Source: Malania oleifera
Lineage: Eukaryota; Streptophyta; Magnoliopsida; Santalales; Ximeniaceae
DNA length: 64,000 nt
Assembly (NCBI RefSeq): GCF_029873635.1
Contig: NC_080422.1
Location: 12,803,936 to 12,867,935 of the forward strand
Direction of reading: 5' to 3'
Under the pieces are notes generated by a model, which made no database searches, was not told the DNA's origin, and saw nothing but the letters and a program-made list of their open reading frames with translations. The stretch's first letter is position 1, and each line of letters opens with the position of its first letter. Positions 56,909-64,000 of the stretch are shown in pieces. A program made the translations under genes and the position numbers.

Positions 56909-58717
56909 TGTCATGCCCCGAACCCGGAAATGGGACTCAAGGGTGAAAATGTAAACCAACCAGTTCTTGTATCATACAAAAACATCCAAGATACAGAGCA
57001 AGGATGAGGGTCCGACCTCGTGGGGTTCCTAGGCACCCTATACACATTCAACACAAACAGAATATACGCAGCGGAAATACTGTCATTCTATATACATACA
57101 GTACTATACCAGAGTCTATACAAGAGTAGAAACAGGTTCTATCATACAACATACAATTGGGTGCCCAACACATCCCGAAATGGCAACCCATCAAAACACA
57201 GTCCTAGCATTTACCCAAGCGCTAACCGCAGTACATTGGCCACTATGCTCCCTACACCAGGATGCTAGTTTCGATTACTTGAAGGACCTATAAAAATGCA
57301 CGTACAACAGGAGTGAGATACCTCTCAATAAGGAAGAACACATGTTATATCGGTGTGTGGCATTTGAGTGTTATCATGATGCAAAATACACGCAGATAAA
57401 TGCAGTTCCAGTACTAATTTCACAACAGTGCATACATGCACACACACACATGATCAGCAATCTCGATGTCGTCACACCCATAAGCCCGAAGCCGGCCCAT
57501 GACATACGGCGTTGGCCCGTAGCCAACCCACATAACACGGTGCCATCAGCACATGGCTAGTCCCCGACTCCCATGGCATTATACCGGCGCTAAACTGCTG
57601 GATCCACACCCTTTGGCCTAATCTGCCGGAATAGGCTCACACCCTCGGATATAGAGCCAAACCTCTGCCAATCTATGGCCAGCGATTTCATACGCCCTCG
57701 GATATAGAGTCGGACACTCTTAGTACCTAGAATAATTCGGAACCGCGTTCCTACTAGCATTTAAACCAATCACACACTCATGCATGCTCATATAACGAAA
57801 CAAATCACACCCATTTGGTAATCTAAAATCATGATTTTCCAAAAAAATACAGTTTAAACAAGTCAAAGCACGACCATCCCTATAATACAGTATAAATCAA
57901 CATATACACTCGATTTTCAACAAAACCAGGGATACAGCCCGTCGCCCCCTTTTCCCAAAACTGTAATCACAAAAAACATGTAGTTTTCCCCATTAGATCC
58001 CCCCAAATAAGTAGCCAAAACACACACAGGACTCTGAACCACAATTCCACTGAGTTCGATTTCAAAAATAACCAATATAAACACAATTCCCCTTACCTTT
58101 CCCCAAATAGCAAATCTCGAACTCTAAGACCCCTAAATAGCAAATCGAGTTCCAAAACCTACAATCAATAGTACGGAAGATACTTACAACACTGTTCTCT
58201 AAGATCAAAATTGAAAACCGAGCCTTATCTCGATTTTACGCCAAAACCCGAAAATCTCTAAAATGAGATTCTGATTTGTAGAACTTATAGAGAATCCTTC
58301 CACGGTCCTTGTGGTAACTTTAGATTTACGATTCTCGTAACGAATGGCGAAGAAATCTAGAGAGATAGAGAGTAGGGAGAGTTTTAGAGAGAGAGAGAGA
58401 GAGAAAGATAGGATTTGAGTTTTCTTAGCTTGGAAGCAAAGAGACTTCTATTTATAGCCCTTTGACTCGGGCGTCTTCGTCGATGAGATGGTGTACTCAT
58501 AGACGAGGTCATATAGATAGCTCATCAACGAGATGGTGGATTCGTCGACGAATCCTGATATTTTCATTTTCTGAAACCCCTCGGCTTCTCCTTGTTGACG
58601 AGCCTCTAAACTTCATCGACGAGAGATACAAGGCCTTCGTCGACGAAGCTTGTTCAAATTCCAATTTTACCCCTCTCTTAGTTATTTAAACCCTTTATCA
58701 CAGTTCGGGTTCTTACA
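56909..58717 (-). mobile_element. Solo LTR I2 (Gypsy-like), minus orientation
   Basis: The plus text starts TGTCATGCCCCGAACCC and ends GTTCGGGTTCTTACA, the reverse complement of the I1 arrangement, 1809 bp. A perfect 5 bp target duplication aaggg flanks it (56904-56908 and 58718-58722). It is collinear with I1 throughout when inverted, so the two form a long inverted repeat about 1.2 kb apart. It interrupts the second zinc-knuckle region of E2 gag. Confidence 0.93.
58448..58646 (-). promoter_or_regulatory. Phased TCGTCGACGA array and TATA box, solo LTR I2
   Basis: Plus-strand site starts: 58477, 58497, 58522, 58542, 58592, 58613 and 58637 (spacings 20, 25, 20, 50, 21, 24), the mirror of I1 apart from one or two bases. 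Two sites are perfect; others carry one to three changes. The TATA box (TATAAATAG on minus) lies at 58448-58457. Confidence 0.85.
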
Positions 58718-58804
58718 AAGGGTGTGAAAACTGAACAGGTTTGGAGAGTAAAAGAATCATCTTTTGTTAAACCTTTAAAACCCAAGAAAGTATGCGTACC
58801 ATAA

Positions 58805-59974
58805 TGATAGCCTAATTCTCGAACTAAAACCTCCAAAGATCTCGGGATTAGCCATTCCCTTTTTAAGAATCAAAAGGTTCAATTATACCAAAATAAAAGG
58901 GTTAGTGATGCTTTAACATCGCATAGAGTTTAGGTTAGTCTATCCTAATATAAGAAGAAATTTAGTAATGACTAAAAGTGTGCTCTGATAGTAGATAATG
59001 CTCAAAGTATAAATTACTAATAGATATGTATACTATAGTAGAGACTTTGAGAAGCTAAGTAAAGATGATGAATCCTAAGAATCAATCTAAAGCCAAATTT
59101 AATTGAGCATATCATGATTAATTGATTAAAAAGAAGGCTACAACCCAAGAGATAACATAGCATAATCAAGTTGATTCATTTCCCATGCACAAAAGTGGTA
59201 ATCTTAGTTGAATCGTTGCAAATAATTTATGAATACTTAAGGCTAAAATTCTAGAGCACAACATATGTTGTTCTTTGCACATGCTTGAGATTTAGAAGAT
59301 CAAATTAAAAGAGCCCTAATAATGTTACTCATAAAATCCTAAACTCACGTAGTTGATTGATCAAACAGTGAAAGAAGTTCAAAGTGAAAATTTATAGTTC
59401 AGCTGGTTAAGTATTGAATAAATCAACATGTCATTAATATTTAAGTGCAAGTGCAAATGCAATGAAATTATTGTTTCAAGAAGTAAAATGTACCTAAGTA
59501 CATTTTCTAAGTTTATACAAGTTAGTAACTCATAATAGCTTAAAAGCTTCAACTCAATGATCATATTAGAAGCAATTACTAAGAAATTCAGCAAGTTCAC
59601 AAAACCACAACTTATACAAGAGTATTAAAAAAAATTGAAATGAATTATGAAAATCTTAAATATGAGTTTCTAAGCTTATTAATGACTATTATATTGAAAC
59701 AAATGAATACAAAAATGACATTGTTGGCCACAATCAAAAGATGGATTGCACAAGGTTTAACTTAGAGTGCAATGAATCCAAGAGATCTAAGCTCTAATGA
59801 CTAATTTGGAAAATCATTTGAAGCTTAGTCAATCCATATGCAAAAGGAAAAGAATTAAATCAAAAGAGAGAGAATCTGAAGTAAATTAGGTCTATTACAT
59901 AGTAGAGAAGTAATTTGAGAAAGAAAAGCTAAATGAGTGTTTGAGTTAGCAAGTAAGTCAAAATATTGAAGGAC
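58805..59974. other. E2 noncoding stretch in place of pol
   Basis: About 1.2 kb between the gag stop and the extra ORF's promoter block. Only short frames are present, and no reverse transcriptase, integrase or RNase H words are found in any frame. A-rich, with many aagagttc/gattaattg phrases of no known meaning. Confidence 0.7.
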
Positions 59975-60148
59975 AGGCGACTGACAACTTACCATCAGTC
60001 GTTTGGTCACTCTCTAACTTACTAGTTTTTTAGGTTCATGCTCGTCAGGCGACTGACTCCTTGAGGCATAGTCGACTAACTCGCTATTGACTTGTGAAAT
60101 TTCGAAGAAAGACACAGGTCAAGCGACTGACTCATGGTGGTATATATA
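59975..60148 (+). promoter_or_regulatory. E2 internal promoter-like block before the extra ORF
   Basis: AGGCGACTGAC at 59975, AGGCGACTGAC at 60047, AAGCGACTGAC at 60121, with an inverted cagtcgtttgg near 59996 and atagtcgactaac near 60069. TATATATA follows at 60141, then AAAAACCCTAAC, a CT-rich leader, and the ORF's ATG at 60282. The same ACAGGCGACTGA word stands in the E2 LTR promoter (51897), so the two promoters look co-derived or co-regulated. Confidence 0.65.
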
Positions 60149-60281
60149 TGTACTATTCGTAAAAACCCTAACTTTTCACTCTTCAGTCTACTGACCCTGT
60201 TTTCCTACTCTCCTACACTTTCTCTCCTTCGTCCATAAGTGCTCCCACACGAAATTTCTAGCAATCATTTTCTTCAACATC

Positions 60282-61437
60282 ATGCCGAGAACAAAGCAAA
60301 TGGCGAATCGTGGTTCTTCCTCTAGGAAAGATGACAGAAACGATATTAAGCGATGGCGAATGACACCCCACGCCAAGCAACTTTATAGGGACCATTTTCA
60401 ATCTACTGAACCCGTCTTCGGTAAGGTTTTAGATACTACATTCTTTAGAGATGACTTTCTCGCCATTTTGCCTTTGTTCCATGCAATAGGTTGGAAACGT
60501 TTTATAACTTATCAAGCAAAAGGAATATATCCTAACTTGGTTAAGCTCTTTTACGCAAATATGATGAAAGGGGAAAATGTGACCTCAACCCAAGTCATGG
60601 AGAAATCTTTTGCAATTACTCCACGAACCTTAGCTCCAATTCTAAGAATCAAAGAAGGAGAATTTGAGTATCCACCCCTTGGACAATCATTGATTATGGC
60701 TCAAGATTTTACCCCTAAGGCATTTTTACCTTTGGTAATGACTGAAGAACTTGTATATTTTGGTCATCCTCCACTATATAATCAACTGAATTTGCGGGCT
60801 CAAATCCTACAAAAACTTATCACTTACAACATCTTGCCTAGGATAGGATCACATGATCATGTCTCATATCTTGATTGTTTTGTAATGTGTTTCCTACTAA
60901 ACGGGTATAAGCTTAAGATTAATCCTAAAATGGATTATTTTGAGCAAAGAAACTCATAGAGTAATTCTTCCACATGGAGGAATTCTAAATCTAATTTTTG
61001 AACATCTCGGTGTAGCCAAATCATCCACATTGTTTATCAAGCAAACCCATTATGATATATTTTATTCTACTACGGTTAAGCAAATGGGGTATGAATGACA
61101 TGCACAAGGGTGTTTCCTCATAAGTGGTTGGTGACGTAGACAGGCTCCCGAACCACAGCAAGCTGCTCCTCCAGTAGATGATACTCCCTCCTGGTATGTA
61201 GCCTATCAACAGAAAATAACTAGTTTCCGTAATGAAGTGCGTACAGGTTTTAGCTCGCTTCAGTCGAGTTACACTTCTCTTGACCAGCGGCTTGGACAGA
61301 TTAAACAATATATGGCTGATTCTTCTTCTTCCCGAGGCAAGGCTCCTATGGAGACCAGCTCGAGTGACAATGAAGCTGAGGATGAAGATGATGATGATGA
61401 GGAAGGAATTGATACTAATGGTGAAGATGATGCGTAG
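60282..61437 (+). pseudogene. E2 extra ORF (PTTP-like), lightly broken
   Basis: The first 225 codons are open (60282-60959): basic start MPRTKQMANRGSSSRKDD, then FFRDDFLAILPLFHAIGW, LVKLFYANMMKGENVTS, YPPLGQSLIMAQDF, TYNILPRIGSHDHVSYLDCF. A frameshift near 60940 passes to ETHRVILPHGGILNLIFEHL and KQMGYE, then a stop at about 61096. The last part (61237-61437) is a heptad-like stretch (SSLQSSYTSLDQRLGQIKQY) and a Ser/acidic tail (DNEAEDEDDDDEEG). A whole product would be about 385 aa. It aligns end to end with the E1 extra ORF. No enzyme motif, signal peptide or membrane segment is seen, which argues against a true envelope protein. Function unknown. Confidence 0.78.
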
Positions 61438-62035
61438 TTATTTTCTTTAAATGAACAAACTTGGATTGTAATATTTGCATTGACACTACTCTTTTCTATA
61501 TTTTTTATTTTTTATTTTTTTGCTTTTATGTTGATCACATGTTGTTTTGGTTCTTATTGACTATTTTATTGTGTATGATGAATGATCTATTTTTGATATT
61601 CTGATGAACATATGCATCAAATTTTACATGCCATTTTTGCTTTTTTTTTTTTATTGATGTCAAAAGGGGAAGAAGTTTGAGCAAAACGAAGCATGAAGTT
61701 TAGGCACAATTGAGCATGATGCAATTAAGATGAATATATGAGCACGATGAAATCTAATCATGATAAGATGATATAATGATATTAGCTTCACACTATACAT
61801 GGTTTACACTTAACTTCTTGAATGAAATTCAAATTGTATTGAATATGGCATATATTCATTTAGGGGGAGTTATATTTGATAAATGATGATATCATGATAT
61901 ATGTCCATTGCTGAAAGTTAATATGAATTTTGATATGCAATCTTATTATTCTACAAATCTTGTTAAGATTATGCTTATTGTAAGGGGGAGCCTTAATAAG
62001 GCCTACTCACTTTTGCTCCTTATTTGTCATCATCA

Positions 62036-62048
62036 AAAAGGGAGAGAT
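62036..62048 (+). promoter_or_regulatory. E2 polypurine tract
   Basis: AAAAAGGGAGAGAT directly before the 3' LTR start TGTTGGCC. Two further G-rich words (tttagggggag near 61860 and taagggggag near 61981) lie upstream, as often seen in SIRE elements. Confidence 0.88.
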
Positions 62049-62212
62049 TGTTGGCCTAACAAGGCTTAATCTTGTTTTGATGATAACAAATAAAGGGTAC
62101 TTAACATGGTTGTTTAAGTAAATTTCAGGGCTACAAAAGCATTCATGAGATCAAGTTCAAATGCTTAAAAAGGATGAATGAAATCGTACTTAAAGCCATG
62201 AATAATGTGATG
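62049..62212 (+). repeat. E2 3' LTR, first 164 bp only
   Basis: It starts TGTTGGCCTAACAAGGCTTA and matches 51458 onward with few differences. It stops near catgaataatg, where unrelated LTR-like text begins. Confidence 0.9.
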
Positions 62213-62728
62213 ACCCTAAAAATAAATAATAATAAATGTAAACTCTGATACTACACCTGTGGTGACCCGAAAACCCAGTGTGGTCCAGGGTGCACCTTTC
62301 CATAACTTAGTTTAAAACCAGTAGCGGAAAATAATCTAAATCTCAAATATCATACCAGAGTACTAAATCCCCAAAAAATACTTAGGTATCTATTGACCCT
62401 ATGGGTCATATCCCTATGTTGATTATGACAAATACTCAAGTATTTAATATTTGCCGAGTTGATGTGTAGGTTTATCTTGGTAATATCATATGATGGCACT
62501 CGGAGACTTAGAGAAAAATGAAGACCCTAGTTGAATATTCATTGTTGTAATTTATATTTGGGTCTATAATATTTAAGTAGGAAAAAGGTCTATAATATTT
62601 AATGCATATCATACATTTAGGAACTACAAGCTCAAAGACCTTAGAACAACTCTAGGTCCCTACACAAAATTATGACCTTAGAGAGACCTTAGGGAACACC
62701 CTTCGGTCGACCGATACTGGATTTTTTC
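62213..62728. other. Mixed LTR scraps
   Basis: It contains two phrases like Gypsy LTR ends (tgatgaccctaaaa at 62210s and tggtgacccgaaaaccc near 62261) and a piece with cggtcgaccgatactgg near 62705, a motif type seen in LTR promoters. No boundaries can be fixed and nothing is coding. Confidence 0.4.
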
Positions 62729-63039
62729 TGTAATAACCCAAGAAAAAAAAATGAATAATAATAATAATAGTTAGTATTAAAAAAAAAAAAGAAAGTGTTT
62801 CTCTGTTAGGATCCTTGATTCCATGTTTGATGCCTAAGAAAGACCTTGTCTAAGTGAGTGCTCAGAGGCCATTGCGGCTCAGTCGCTCCCTGGAGGTCGG
62901 CCTGGTCAAAATGGAATTTCATAGGATAAACAGGGTAGACACTGTTTATATGCGTAAATAAGTACATAAAATAATGTTTTGACTGACATAATTTGTAGAA
63001 ATATATGATAAAATAATAATAATATAAGTATCATATGCG

Positions 63040-63215
63040 GGGCCCACAAGACTGTGTGGGGCCCACATGAGTCCCGAAGCCGTATGGAGGTTTACACGAG
63101 TCTCAAAGCTATTTAGGATGCATAAAATCATATAAGAATTATTCGAGTTACGTAGGATCCATTCGGGTCTCGAAGTTGTGTGGGGCCCACAAGACCGTGT
63201 GAGGCCCACATGAGT
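63040..63215 (+). repeat. Direct repeats upstream of the right-edge LTR TATA box
   Basis: ggggcccacaagactgtgtg at about 63040 and ggggcccacaagaccgtgtg at about 63182 are each followed by ggcccacatgag; gtctcaaagc and gtctcgaag words lie between. Period is about 142 bp. Confidence 0.8.
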
Positions 63216-63565
63216 TTTCAAAATTCAAATTTAATTCTTGTTCAAAAATAAATAATAAAATAAATAAATACTCAAAATAGTTTAAAAGTAATAACAATGA
63301 TAATAATAATGATAATAATGATTAAGAAAAATAATAAAATAATAAAATAATTAATTAACTAATTGATTAATTAATTAGGTAAGTGATTAATTAAAAATTT
63401 ATTTAATGGGAATGGTGGCAAGCACTCCCACATGGCCTTGCATCCCCATCCCATACTCAACCCATACCTTGCCCATCCCTTGCCCATTCTTTAATTTTAA
63501 AAAAATTATAATTTCAACCATCTCCCCACACTTTTATAAATTCCATTTCTTCCCCAAAATTTTCC

Positions 63566-63574
63566 TATAAATAG
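63566..63574 (+). promoter_or_regulatory. TATA box of the right-edge LTR
   Basis: TATAAATAG within tttcctataaatagggag, followed by a leader rich in C and A. The position in the LTR is comparable with the solo LTRs, though the array here is farther upstream. Confidence 0.65.
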
Positions 63575-64000
63575 GGAGCTCTCAACCTTCATTTTTCACA
63601 ACAATTTTCTAAGGAAGAGGAGGATTAGTGAGTGAAAGAATTTGTGGTGGAGTGAGAATTTTGAGTAAGTTCTCACTCACCCACTCTTTCCGATCTCATA
63701 TCTTAAAGATAGTTATTGTGTTCGTAGCACACGGTAAAAGAAGAAGGTAAGTAAATTTTGATTATGTTAGTTTCTTTTTATTTTAAATTCATACCCGAGT
63801 TTATTATGTACGTAAAATTTTAATTATGTTACTTAGTTCCACAAAATTTCTATGAGTTTATTTTTACGCATATTTAATTATACCAGTTCTATCTTTAATA
63901 TACTTGCATCTATATTTGGGTTAAGAAATGTTCTAATCCCCTTGGATAAATTTTCAGCATTTATTTCTATTCAAAAATAAAATTATATATATTTTTAACA

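Larger units (their letters stand above)
53326..58804 (+). pseudogene. E2 gag, split by two solo LTRs
   Basis: Segments are 53326-53925, 55738-56908 and 58723-58804. Start MTHFGVSLFGEGQSSS, PPIFCGVNYTFWKQRM; the core LDANEFNRIIGCKSVKEIWD, TITSIYTRFTHIINSLNALG, then after the first insertion TFLNKLIGLLLTYEM. The first zinc knuckle is damaged (CFNYKKVGDIKPYC: one Cys and the His lost). A Ser-rich part and a coiled coil follow (56220-56640), then a second knuckle-like part and a C-terminus (VKTEQVWRVKESS) after the second insertion. It ends at a stop at 58802-58804. Other stops are scattered. No protease signature follows. Confidence 0.87.
51458..62212 (+). mobile_element. E2: SIRE-like element with gag and extra ORF but no pol
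   Basis: 5' LTR 51458-53267, primer site, gag (split by two solo LTRs), about 1.2 kb noncoding, internal promoter block, extra PTTP-like ORF, polypurine tract, and the first 164 bp of the 3' LTR. No protease, integrase, reverse transcriptase or RNase H is found between gag and the extra ORF. It would depend on enzymes from another element, like the gag-only (TR-GAG) elements known from plants, but with an added ORF. It inserted into E3 gag; the 3' LTR is cut near 62212. Confidence 0.85.
62729..64000 (+). mobile_element. Partial Gypsy-like LTR running off the window
   Basis: It starts TGTAATAACCCAAG, like the other TGTAAYRACCC LTRs here. It contains (AAT)-rich runs, repeated ggcccacaag/ggcccacatgag blocks (about 63040-63210), and a TATA box (TATAAATAG, 63566), followed by a leader. 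The end lies outside the window, so solo versus full element cannot be told. Confidence 0.65.

Noticed and set aside
60282-60959. A true retroviral envelope gene
   Set aside because: Position is env-like, but no signal peptide, membrane span or glycosylation-rich region is seen; the protein is soluble-looking with an acidic tail.

Overview
This window is nuclear DNA of a flowering plant, most likely a eudicot. It is AT-rich, has a spliced B3-domain gene with GT-AG introns, long AT-rich gene-poor stretches, dinucleotide and trinucleotide microsatellites, and a dense pile of plant retrotransposons. Only one host gene is convincingly seen; most long reading frames belong to decayed transposable elements. 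I have not tried to name the species.

Layout. 0.9-1.75 kb: 3' end and LTR of a minus-strand Copia element. 1.9-10.5 kb: a three-unit tandem repeat of about 420 bp that took in two L1-type LINEs, LINE-A (plus, 5'-truncated) and LINE-B (minus, nearly full length, with a 13 bp target duplication). 11.67-17.61 kb: a complete but dead Copia element (Copia-1) with about 900 bp LTRs and target duplication agtgg. 18.8-22.8 kb: a four-exon REM-type gene with two B3 domains (predicted 315 aa); its third intron carries a 5'-truncated LINE (LINE-C, 13 bp target duplication). 22.9-30.4 kb: gene-poor, with one tRNA-related SINE (14 bp target duplication) and a small GC-rich island that could be an orphan promoter and first exon. 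30.4-34.6 kb: two adjacent copies of a roughly 2 kb imperfect giant palindrome without coding capacity. 36.1-37.3 kb: LINE scraps and two hAT-like fragments.

37.3-62.2 kb is a nest of three SIRE/Maximus-like Copia elements. E1 lies on the minus strand; E3 (plus) starts inside E1's 5' LTR; E2 (plus) starts inside E3's gag. E1 carries gag-pol and, in the env-like position between pol and the 3' end, an extra ORF related to plant 'putative transposon protein' sequences (called PTTP-like here). E2 carries gag and the same extra ORF but no pol at all. In both elements the extra ORF is preceded by its own promoter-like block: an array of short CpG-containing motifs, a TATA-like box, and a leader of about 130-150 bp. 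The same kinds of motif occur in the LTR promoters of E2 and E3.

Four solo LTRs of a Gypsy-like group are inserted into these elements: two of about 1.8 kb in opposite orientation inside E2 gag, and one nested in another inside the E1 extra ORF. All four share a strikingly phased array of the palindrome TCGTCGACGA, seven to eight sites about 20-25 bp (or about twice that) apart, ending 10-25 bp before the TATA box. The right edge is another partial Gypsy-like LTR. The strongest leads are this phased array, the extra ORF with its own promoter module, and the twin giant palindromes.
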